Source: a bacterium
GTDB lineage: Bacteria > Bacteroidota > Bacteroidia > Flavobacteriales_D > Crocinitomicaceae
Length of the DNA: 61,174 nucleotides
Assembly: GCA_024742305.1 (NCBI GenBank)
Contig: JANSYQ010000021.1
Coordinates: forward strand, 1-61,174
Reading direction: 5' to 3'
The stretch's first letter is position 1. Each line of letters starts with the position of its first letter. This document shows, piece by piece, positions 17,267 through 25,431 of the stretch. The notes under the pieces are model-generated. The model ran no database searches. It had not been told where the DNA came from and saw nothing but the letters and a program-made list of their open reading frames with translations. Position numbers and translations under genes: made by a program.

Positions 17267-17611
17267 GTAAAAGGCTTGACAAGAAAGAATTTTGTTAGCT
17301 GGAGAATTTAACTCTTCCTTTCTAGGATGCTGGGGGAGGATATAGAACTGAAATCGAGTCACTCAGTAAAAACAGTTCCCCCTTTGGAGAGGCGACTTCC
17401 TAGATAACGGCAAGGCTGTGTTTTTTCACCACGAAGGCACGAGGAGCACAACGAAATGAAAGGAAAAGCTGCTTGAAAAGGGGCACTAGATTATGACAGA
17501 GTCATAATCCTCCGTGTCCTTTACTTGTCCGAGGTTTCAAACTATGCTGCGTGCGCTTTGTGGCTCTGTGGTAAACCAAAATATGTGTGTCTTGCCAATA
17601 TCTAGGCAATT

Positions 17612-17635
17612 ACCCTTTGGAGGGGGCTAGGGGGA
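17612..17635. repeat. left copy of inverted repeat flanking abiH
   Basis: ACCCTTTGGAGGGGGCTAGG and the following GGGAG form one unit of a GC-rich intergenic repeat. Its reverse complement lies at 18858-18890 beyond the abiH stop. Confidence 0.75.
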
Positions 17636-17699
17636 GAATAATTAGCGTAAAAATTTGGGATTGTACAGTTTTATTACATTTAGAACAATTACTTATTCA

Positions 17700-18854
17700 A
17701 TGAAAAGAAAGAGACTTATTCTTGTTGGTAACGGATTGGATTTATCTCTAGGGTTGAAGACAGGTTATCAGGATTTTGCGTTGTGGTTTTTTAAGAATGA
17801 AATGTATAATCTGTTGATAAAAGGTGACGAAGGTTATGAAAAGGTTGAACTAAGAGGACTTAGTATTGAAAGAAGGAGTGGAGATAACTTTGATGAATTT
17901 AAATCTAAATTACGGGATTTAAAAACAGATGTCAAGATGCAGTTTTCTTTGGAAAGTATTCAAGACGTTGGCATGATGAGTTACGGTTTAGTTTTTAATA
18001 TCTCTCAAGACTTTATTAGAAGGCTATTGTACTGCTCGGAGTGGGCGGATGTTGAAAGGTCTTACTATAACTCAGTAATAAGTATTGTCAATAAAGATTC
18101 TGAAGATAGTTTCAAGTCAGAGCAAAAGAAACATGAAGAGATGAAATCCCTGAATCGCGAATTTGAATATGTTAGAGAGAAGCTGCTTGAATATTTATCT
18201 GAGCAAAATGACCAAGTAGCAAGACAGCTTGATTCAAAATCGTGGTTTAATCCTTTGTTCAGTAAAGTTTTAACTGGTCAATCCCATCAAGGCGATACAC
18301 TTGATTTTGTTATCAACTTCAACTATACTAGGACAACTGAGCTTATTTTGAAATATCAAGAGACCGGTAATTGGGTAGGTAAAATTGACATTCATGGTAG
18401 GCTTGAAATAGAGGGGGGAAACCCACCCATTTTTGGTTATGGAGATGATGTAGATTCAACATATCGCTCACTAGAGGATTTAAACCATACAGAATATTTT
18501 AGATACATAAAATCACACTACTATTCCCGTAATCGTAATTATGATGAATTACTTCATTTTCTTGATTCATCGATTGGAGTAAGTCCTTTTTCATCTCCCG
18601 CAAGTAAAGAAAAAGGTAAAGAATTCGAAGTTCATATAATTGGTCATTCTTGCGGCATTTCTGATAGAACTTTGCTTAAAACCATATTCGAACATGATAA
18701 CTGTGCAGCTATTTACAACTACCATTGGCGGGAAAAAGAGGAAGAGGCAAGACAGGATCATTTCGAAAAAGACATAAACGTTTCACGCCATTTCGATGAC
18801 AAGATTAAGAAACGCGCACGATTCAAACCGTTTGATTTTAGTTTGAAGTATTGA
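17700..18854 (+). CDS. abiH: AbiH-family abortive infection protein
   Basis: The ATG at 17700 gives MKRKRLILVGNGLDLSLG, the conserved N-terminus of AbiH proteins (VxGNGFDLxHGLKTxYxDF), here with the further residues LKTGYQDFALWF; length 384, normal for the family. The middle holds FVINFNYTRTTE and IDIHGRL, and the end has VHIIGHSCGISDRTLLKTIF, also typical. AbiH was found in lactococci as an abortive-infection gene against phage; its mechanism is unknown. The gene is more AT-rich than its neighbours and lies between inverted copies of a GC-rich repeat, which points to arrival as a separate cassette. It has no partner gene, in line with AbiH being a one-gene system. Confidence 0.88.
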   Translation: MKRKRLILVGNGLDLSLGLKTGYQDFALWFFKNEMYNLLIKGDEGYEKVELRGLSIERRSGDNFDEFKSKLRDLKTDVKMQFSLESIQDVGMMSYGLVFNISQDFIRRLLYCSEWADVERSYYNSVISIVNKDSEDSFKSEQKKHEEMKSLNREFEYVREKLLEYLSEQNDQVARQLDSKSWFNPLFSKVLTGQSHQGDTLDFVINFNYTRTTELILKYQETGNWVGKIDIHGRLEIEGGNPPIFGYGDDVDSTYRSLEDLNHTEYFRYIKSHYYSRNRNYDELLHFLDSSIGVSPFSSPASKEKGKEFEVHIIGHSCGISDRTLLKTIFEHDNCAAIYNYHWREKEEEARQDHFEKDINVSRHFDDKIKKRARFKPFDFSLKY

Positions 18855-18857
18855 ATG

Positions 18858-18890
18858 TCCTCCCCCTCGGTCCCCCTCCAAAGGGGGAAG
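18858..18890. repeat. right copy of inverted repeat flanking abiH
   Basis: TCCTCCCCCTCGGTCCCCCT followed by CCAAAGGGGGAAG is the reverse complement, with a few changes, of the unit at 17612-17635. It begins 3 bp after the abiH stop and could also act as its terminator-like structure. Confidence 0.75.
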
Positions 18891-18915
18891 CTGAAAAATC
18901 CCGATATTTGCAGCC

Positions 18916-19596
18916 ATGTCAATCGAAGTACTTCATACAGACAATCATTCCATCGTAGTGAATAAACGCGCTGGCGACATTGTGCAAGGCGATAAAACGG
19001 GCGACGAGCCGCTGTCTGAAAAGGTGAAACAATACATCAAAGCAAAGTTTAACAAGCCGGGGAATGTCTTTTGTGGGGTAGTGCACCGATTGGATCGACC
19101 GACGAGCGGAGCGATTGTTTTCGCAAGAACAAGTAAGGGTTTGTCTCGACTGAATGAGCAGTTTCGAGGAAAATCAACGCGAAAGGTGTATTGGGCAGTG
19201 GTAGAGGATATGCCGGAGAAGAAAGAGGCTACTTTAACGCATTACTTGAAACGCAATGAGAAGCAGAATAAATCGTACGCTAGTGATCATGAAACAGAAG
19301 GTTCGAAGAAGGCTGTGCTTCATTATCGTTGGTTGCAATCTTCAGATAAGTACCATTTGCTTGAAGTAACGCTCGATACTGGTCGCCACCATCAAATTCG
19401 CTGCCAACTATCGAAAATCGGTTCCATCATCAAAGGCGATTTGAAATACGGAGCGAAACGTTCCAATAAAGATGGATCGATTCACTTGCATGCACGCGAA
19501 TTAGAGTACGATCATCCAACGTCGAAGGAACGCGTTAAAGTGATCGCGCCAGTGCCGAATGATGCGTTATGGCAGTTTTTTGAGAAAGCAAATTAG
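18916..19596 (+). CDS. RluA-family RNA pseudouridine synthase
   Basis: A 226-residue protein with the RluA catalytic motif HRLDRPTSG at residues 57-65, Asp60 being the nucleophile. Further family marks are KVYWAVVEDMP, LLEVTLDTGRHHQIRCQLS and GSIIKGDLKYG. There is no N-terminal S4 domain, so it belongs to the short RluA/TruC type that modifies rRNA or tRNA. It ends 6 bp from the stop of the convergent porP/sprF-like gene, with no terminator visible between. Confidence 0.93.
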   Translation: MSIEVLHTDNHSIVVNKRAGDIVQGDKTGDEPLSEKVKQYIKAKFNKPGNVFCGVVHRLDRPTSGAIVFARTSKGLSRLNEQFRGKSTRKVYWAVVEDMPEKKEATLTHYLKRNEKQNKSYASDHETEGSKKAVLHYRWLQSSDKYHLLEVTLDTGRHHQIRCQLSKIGSIIKGDLKYGAKRSNKDGSIHLHARELEYDHPTSKERVKVIAPVPNDALWQFFEKAN

Positions 19597-19602
19597 TCAC
19601 AC

Positions 19603-20532
19603 TTAAAAACGCGGCATCGCTTTTCTGTCTGTCCCATTCTTTACGGAAGTATACACCAACATCACCTCATGACTTCCGGTTGAATACGTTCTAAGCGGAT
19701 TGAATGTCAAATCGTACGAATACGAAATGTGGAATGCGTCCGAGATACCGAACATGGCAATAAGCGCCAACTCGTTACTCGTTCTGTAACTCAATCCTAA
19801 ACCAAAACGATCCAAATATTCACCAAACATATTAATGTCTGCTTGGAACGGAGCTCCGGATACTTGTTTCAATAAAGTCGATGTCTTCAAGTTCCAGTCG
19901 TCATTCAGTTTGAAAAGATAGCCTCCCTGAAGGTAGAAGTGCATTTTGCTGACATCAAATGTTGTTTCTCCCTCAAATCCACCATTTTCTACAATGGAAT
20001 TGTGCAGGAGATTCGGAATGGCAAAGCCTACATAGAATTTCTTCGTATGGTAATATGTTCCAAACTTGAAATTCGGAGTGGTAATCAATGGTGTCTTTTC
20101 CTGAAATGTTGGATCGACTACCGTTGTATTCACTTGCGAGTAATCGGATTGATTCATATTCAACGACGCCGAAGCTCCAAATGCAAGTCTCGATTTGTTC
20201 TCAAAGATCAGTGAATATGCATAGTTGGCAGAAATTTGACTGTTGTTATTTACGCCAATTCTATCGTTCAATAGCGTCAAACCGATGCTGTTTTTACGTT
20301 CTTCGCCTAGCGGACTATTGATGTTAAATCCGCCAACTGCCGGAGCTCCATCAAACCCCACCCATTGCTGTCGATAGAATAGAGCTGCATTCAAGCTTTG
20401 TGCCGCACCCGCCGAGGCTGGGTTCAAAAAGGGCTGGTGGACCATATATTGTGACTGATGGAATTCGTATTGTGCGAATCCACTTGTACCGGAAAGAACC
20501 GTTACTGCCAGTAGTATTAAATGTCTTCTCAT
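19603..20532 (-). CDS. PorP/SprF-family T9SS outer-membrane protein
   Basis: A 309-residue outer-membrane beta-barrel with a signal peptide ending TSGFAQ. The start of the mature part (YEFHQSQYMVHQPFLNPASAGA) is the family hallmark, followed by LFYRQQWVGFDGAP and GLTLLNDRIGVNN. In T9SS, PorP/SprF proteins hold or help to export a partner protein; here the partner is the giant type B protein directly upstream in the operon (26-bp gap). It anchors cargo at the cell surface, by analogy with SprF and SprB. The exact role among the several paralogues of a genome is inferred from the neighbour. Confidence 0.93.
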   Translation of the reverse strand: MRRHLILLAVTVLSGTSGFAQYEFHQSQYMVHQPFLNPASAGAAQSLNAALFYRQQWVGFDGAPAVGGFNINSPLGEERKNSIGLTLLNDRIGVNNNSQISANYAYSLIFENKSRLAFGASASLNMNQSDYSQVNTTVVDPTFQEKTPLITTPNFKFGTYYHTKKFYVGFAIPNLLHNSIVENGGFEGETTFDVSKMHFYLQGGYLFKLNDDWNLKTSTLLKQVSGAPFQADINMFGEYLDRFGLGLSYRTSNELALIAMFGISDAFHISYSYDLTFNPLRTYSTGSHEVMLVYTSVKNGTDRKAMPRF

Positions 20533-20558
20533 CGTTATAAAGTTTTCTAAGGTTCAGG

Positions 20559-23500
20559 TTAGTATTTTAATTCGAGTGATCCGCGGAACGCGTTGGTTCC
20601 GTTTCCTAGATCAAGGATGTAGAAATAGGTTCCGGGCGGCAATTTATCGCCGAACAAGACACCGCTTACGGATGAAGTTCCGTCCCAGTTATTTTGATAA
20701 GGCGCCGCTTCAAAGACCACATCTCCCCAACGGTTGAAAATTGTTAGGATGTTATCAGGATAGGCATCCAATCCTTCAATAATGAAGATTTCATTGATGT
20801 TGTCCCCATTTGGCGAAAATCCTCCGGGAATAACAATATCGCCCAGTTCGCTGACGGTAATGAGTACCATAGCAGTATCACAATAATTAACACACTGTGG
20901 ATCGCAAATCTCGTAAATCAAGGTGTCTGTACCAGTAAATTCAGGACCTGAACTGTAGCTGATTGTTCCATTACCCTGTACCGAAGCAATGCCATTAGTA
21001 GGGTTTTGAATAATCGTAGGTGCAGAGCCGCTGTATGTGTCATTCCCCAAGACATCCAGTTCTGTTATTTCTGCCGCCGTAACATCATACGCATCGTCTA
21101 CCGCAATTAGTGCTCCTGATGGCGTGTTAACGGTAACGGTTACGTCATCTGTCGCAATACAATTATTAGAATCAGTGGCGGTAACAACGTAGGTTGTAGT
21201 TGAAGTTGGATTCACAACCAGTTGTCCTCCAGTAGTTCCATCGCTCCAAACGAGATTACCGTCACCAGTCGCGTTCAGGATTACTTGTTCCGAACCGCAA
21301 ATGTCTACATCAGCACCTGCATTGACGATAGGCAATGGGTTCACAACCACCGTAATTTGTTGCAAACCACCGCCATTCGTACAGTTATTCGCATTGACTG
21401 CTTCTATGTAGTAGTCGGTGGTGGTTGATGGCGTGTCATCTAATGGAGCCGTTCCGATAAGATTTGTTCCTGCTGCATCACTGTAAATATTATATGTAAC
21501 GCCTGCCCCTGATCCAGTGGCTGAAATTTGAACTGTTTCACCAGCACAAATGGTGTCATTGTCGACGCTAACTGTTGGGTCGCTTGGTGCATCAAGAACT
21601 GTAATCGTTTGGTCCTGACTGTCCGAACAAGGTCCCGAACCAACGGAGTAGGTAATGGTAATCGGACCGGACAAACCTGAAGGATCAAAATTGCTTCCAC
21701 TGATTCCCGACCCTGACCAAGAACCACCTGTTGAACCGGTGATGTATGGGGTCAAATCAATGGGAGCATCTGACTCACAAAGATCTGCTGGTGCTGTCCA
21801 AGATGCAGTGACATTCGTTTCTACGACGATCGTTTGCATGAGGGTTTCCTCGCAAGGTGCAGTTCCTACTTCGTAGGTAATATCAATGGACTGACCTGCC
21901 AATCCAGTTGGATCGAATGTTGATCCTGAAACGCCCGTGCCTGTCCAGGTTCCCCCGGGATCTCCAGTGATTGTTGCACTAAGGTCAATATTCCCTGAGG
22001 ATTCACAAACAGTTCCTGGTGAGGTCCAAGATGGATCTGCTTGTGGTGTAACGGAAATGGTTTGTGTCAATTGATCGGTACATGATCCAGTTCCTGTGGT
22101 GTACGTCACGTTGATGTTTCCTGATAGTCCAGTCGGGTCGAATGTTGATCCAGAAACTCCCGAACCACTCCAGGTCCCTCCCGTAGCTCCAGTTATTGTT
22201 GTGCTTAAGTCGATGGTTCCTGCTGCTTCACATACTGATCCGGGTGTTGTCCAAGCGGGACTTCCCGGTGCCGGAGTGACATTCACTGTTACAGAAGCAC
22301 AGCTTGTCGTGTTACACGCACCTGAATAGGCTACGTAATACGTCGTTGTTGCAGTTGGAGAAACGTTCAATGTGTTATTTGATCCGATAACTGCTGAGCC
22401 ACAACTTCCACTGTACCATTGCGGAGTGGCGCCTGTACCTGCAGACCCACCGCTTAACGTTAAAGTGGTTGAGGCACCTTCACAAATATCTGTAGTTCCC
22501 GTGATTGATGTTGGTGCTGTTGATGGTGTATTCACCGAAACGGTCGTTGATGCGGCAGTTGAAGTACAACCGGCGACGGTCACTGTACAATTGTACGTTC
22601 CAGCTGCTGCTGCGGTGACTCCCGTTATCGTTGGGTCTTCATTGCTGGAACTAAAACTATTCGGTCCTGTCCAACTATACGTAGCACCGGAAATGGTGTT
22701 TGCCGTCAGATTCAAGTCGTCACCAATACACAGAGGACCATTATTCGCCAAGGTAGGAGGGGTTGGTGCGGGGTCTACGGTAACCGTTACTGGCACTCGT
22801 GGACTTGCACAAATTCCTGTCCCTGAGGACACGTAGTACGTTGTGGTCGATCCAGGCGAGACTGTGTACGTCGTACCTGTGTTGAGAATTGTGGGAGAAG
22901 TTGGTGTTGCATACCAATTGTAAGGTGCACCCATTCCACCGGAAGTGGTTAGGTTGACGCTTTCTCCAGCACAAATAGTCTGATCGGTTACATCAGGTGG
23001 TAATGATGGGTGAAATTGAAAGAGTCCAATGGTACTTCCACTGGAGTTCCAGCTTGTTCCTTCATAATAAGCACCATTTCCAGGATCTGTGACAGGAATA
23101 TTTTCGTACCAAACTGGCGATGCGACGAAGAATCTTGCTTGTGCCGTATTGGCTGCCACATGACAATCAAGCGCATGATCGGAATTCAAATAACTATCCC
23201 ATTCGAAGCTGTAGCTGGCGTCATCTAGCATCGTAATGTAACCATTTCTCGAGGTGGTATTGTTTACAAGAAGATTGTATCCGCTTGCTGCTCCTGTCAA
23301 AGTGTTTTGCGATCCGGCTGCGCCCACGTAGAATTTGTTACAACCTCCGAAAGTGATGTTTTGGATATACGTACCACTATTGTTGGTATTGGAGTAGAAG
23401 TACGTTGCCCAGTTACGAACTCCGGCTGGAGTGAATTTTATAATGTATCCTGCGTAGTTCCAGAATGATCCGCCAGCGCTGAAATCAGGGTCCGCGGGAA

Positions 23501-25247
23501 TGCCTTGGTTGTAGGCTCCTGTCAATGTTTGTACTGGAAGATTATCAGATGTTGTATTGGTTGCAACGATTACCTCGTCAGTTGTCGGGTGCACCAACAC
23601 TTTTGCCGGAACTCCCATCTGTCCCGCTCGTGCTTCGTCTGTATTCCCTCCGTACAAGGTATGCCAAATAAGTGCTCCACTGGAATTGAATTTTCCCAAC
23701 ATGATGTCGTTCGCGCCCCCGTGCACACTTTGATTGTATGCTCCTCCGAGCGTAACTAATTGTTCATTGGCAGCAGTCGATCCTCCAAACCAACTGGTTC
23801 CTCCGGCAAAGTACAGGTTATCGCCGCTATCGAATGCACACGTGAAGTATTCTTGAGTTCCAGGTCCACCGAGGAAAGTTCCCCAAATTTGGTTGAAAGT
23901 GGAGTTGAACATAAGAAGCGTCATGTCGCGTGATCCTCCGTGTGTGGCTTGATTGTACGCTCCACCACGTGTCAGTAAAGGAGTATATCCAAAGGAGAAT
24001 TTGTCGCTCACAATAGCTACTAATCCTGATGGACTGATGGCAATACTTGCATGATCTCCGTCCGCTAGGCTTGTCAAATGTTGCAGTGCGCCTGTATTCT
24101 TATTGAATCGTGCCCAAAAATTTCTTCCCGACACAGCTTCATAGAATCCTCCGCCGTTGGTAAATGGTGCACCAGTTGAGATATCTCGACCGACAATGTG
24201 CAAGATGTTTCCATTGGTGGTAATTGGATTACCCCAACTTGCGTTATCGCTTCCGCTACCTCCAATGTAAGTAGCCCAAACAAGCGCTCGGTTGGCATCA
24301 AACTTGGCCAAATATAAATCCGAACTGGCGTCGTATACATCGGTATAGGCACCTCCCGGATTCACTACTGGATAATTTCCAGCACTGCTGAATCCTTGTC
24401 CGTAGGTGAAATAATTTCCATCGGCATCCACGTGATTAGAGATGTAATCCAATCGTGCAGAAGCACTTGCAGGGTCAATAAGTTGATTGAAGTAAGACGC
24501 CCATTCTAAAACAGGGTCGATGGTCAATTTTGAGTAATTCCCTTTGCTATTCAATCGAAATCCAATGGTATTGTCCTTATTGAGAATATATTCTACTTCT
24601 ACAGTATTCGTTCGATCGTCATCCAAAAAGGAGAGTGGAATTTCCTCCGCAATTTCTCCAAAAGGTGCCAGTATGACTAACTTTCCATTTCTTAGCTCTG
24701 TTTCGTATCCTTCAATCTTTAATTGTACATCATTGATATTTGCTCCATCATGAAGAACCACATCGTACTTCATTCCCTTTGGTGTATTCTGAAACACCAC
24801 ATCAATGTTAGAGTACATGTTTTTGTACGTGATTGTTTTGTATGAAGCCACATCGCGAATCCCATTTCTTTTATTAAGATAGAAGTGGGTGACACCTTGC
24901 AATTGTTCACCTGTTTCAATATCAACATTTGGATTGGCGTTTTCAAAAACGAGATCCATTCGGTGATACGTGACTTCACGATTTCTCTTTGCTTCGTCGT
25001 ATTTTTCGAGGTCTTTCGAATACAGGCTCATGTCAAGCTTGTCTATCTCCATGAAATTGTACACAACACGATCATTGTGAAAGTAAACTGCAGCATTCGT
25101 GCTTGAATAGTAGAACCTTACTTCCGGATGGAAATTTTGGTTAAGATCAAGAACTTGCCCTTTATTCTCAGTAAACTGACTGTTTGCTTGAAAAGAAATC
25201 AGTAAACAGGAGAGTAGCGAAATGCACACGCCTTGGATGTATCTCAT
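20559..25247 (-). CDS. giant secreted protein with T9SS type B (gliding motility) C-terminal domain
   Basis: A 1562-residue secreted protein. Signal peptide about residues 1-23. Residues about 24-250 match the DUF7948-type N-terminal domain (FTENKGQVLDLNQNF), about 265-740 an SBBP-type propeller (YLAKFDANRALVWATYIGG), about 750-1400 a row of Ig/PKD-like domains rich in Thr, Gly and Ser with paired Cys, and about 1470-1562 the type B sorting domain (IPGGFSPNGDNINEIFIIEG, IFNRWGDVVFE, LPPGTYFYIL, FRGSLELKY). Several Ig repeats (for example those with WSGSGVSGSTFDPTGLSG) are near-copies, so the array probably grew by duplication. It is first in the operon with a PorP/SprF partner. Probably a cell-surface adhesin; ligand unknown. 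Confidence 0.93.
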   Translation of the reverse strand: MRYIQGVCISLLSCLLISFQANSQFTENKGQVLDLNQNFHPEVRFYYSSTNAAVYFHNDRVVYNFMEIDKLDMSLYSKDLEKYDEAKRNREVTYHRMDLVFENANPNVDIETGEQLQGVTHFYLNKRNGIRDVASYKTITYKNMYSNIDVVFQNTPKGMKYDVVLHDGANINDVQLKIEGYETELRNGKLVILAPFGEIAEEIPLSFLDDDRTNTVEVEYILNKDNTIGFRLNSKGNYSKLTIDPVLEWASYFNQLIDPASASARLDYISNHVDADGNYFTYGQGFSSAGNYPVVNPGGAYTDVYDASSDLYLAKFDANRALVWATYIGGSGSDNASWGNPITTNGNILHIVGRDISTGAPFTNGGGFYEAVSGRNFWARFNKNTGALQHLTSLADGDHASIAISPSGLVAIVSDKFSFGYTPLLTRGGAYNQATHGGSRDMTLLMFNSTFNQIWGTFLGGPGTQEYFTCAFDSGDNLYFAGGTSWFGGSTAANEQLVTLGGAYNQSVHGGANDIMLGKFNSSGALIWHTLYGGNTDEARAGQMGVPAKVLVHPTTDEVIVATNTTSDNLPVQTLTGAYNQGIPADPDFSAGGSFWNYAGYIIKFTPAGVRNWATYFYSNTNNSGTYIQNITFGGCNKFYVGAAGSQNTLTGAASGYNLLVNNTTSRNGYITMLDDASYSFEWDSYLNSDHALDCHVAANTAQARFFVASPVWYENIPVTDPGNGAYYEGTSWNSSGSTIGLFQFHPSLPPDVTDQTICAGESVNLTTSGGMGAPYNWYATPTSPTILNTGTTYTVSPGSTTTYYVSSGTGICASPRVPVTVTVDPAPTPPTLANNGPLCIGDDLNLTANTISGATYSWTGPNSFSSSNEDPTITGVTAAAAGTYNCTVTVAGCTSTAASTTVSVNTPSTAPTSITGTTDICEGASTTLTLSGGSAGTGATPQWYSGSCGSAVIGSNNTLNVSPTATTTYYVAYSGACNTTSCASVTVNVTPAPGSPAWTTPGSVCEAAGTIDLSTTITGATGGTWSGSGVSGSTFDPTGLSGNINVTYTTGTGSCTDQLTQTISVTPQADPSWTSPGTVCESSGNIDLSATITGDPGGTWTGTGVSGSTFDPTGLAGQSIDITYEVGTAPCEETLMQTIVVETNVTASWTAPADLCESDAPIDLTPYITGSTGGSWSGSGISGSNFDPSGLSGPITITYSVGSGPCSDSQDQTITVLDAPSDPTVSVDNDTICAGETVQISATGSGAGVTYNIYSDAAGTNLIGTAPLDDTPSTTTDYYIEAVNANNCTNGGGLQQITVVVNPLPIVNAGADVDICGSEQVILNATGDGNLVWSDGTTGGQLVVNPTSTTTYVVTATDSNNCIATDDVTVTVNTPSGALIAVDDAYDVTAAEITELDVLGNDTYSGSAPTIIQNPTNGIASVQGNGTISYSSGPEFTGTDTLIYEICDPQCVNYCDTAMVLITVSELGDIVIPGGFSPNGDNINEIFIIEGLDAYPDNILTIFNRWGDVVFEAAPYQNNWDGTSSVSGVLFGDKLPPGTYFYILDLGNGTNAFRGSLELKY

Positions 25248-25431
25248 AGTAGTAGATATTTAGTAGAAATTTTTCGAGTCCTTAAAATAGCGAAAAAAGA
25301 ATTCGCAGCAACAAGAAAAAACGAATAGTTAAGAAATTAACTTAGTTAAACGGTTTTATGGAATGAGTTAGGTTTTCTTAGATCACTGGAATCCATAATT
25401 AGTCCCCTTCACCTTCCTTGCCTTGAGATCG

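Larger units (their letters stand above)
17244..17699. repeat. repeat-rich intergenic region upstream of abiH
   Basis: Apart from the panB promoter, this 456-bp gap holds two kinds of dispersed repeat. One is the CCCCCTTTGGAGGGGG type at 17375-17396 and 17612-17635. The other is a widely spaced inverted pair, CACCACGAAGGCACGAGG (17427-17444) and GCGCTTTGTGGCTCTGTGGT (17553-17572). I see no gene in it. Confidence 0.75.

Noticed and set aside
22372-22836. 154-residue plus-strand frame inside the giant type B protein gene
   Set aside because: Antisense shadow of the Thr/Gly-rich Ig repeats.
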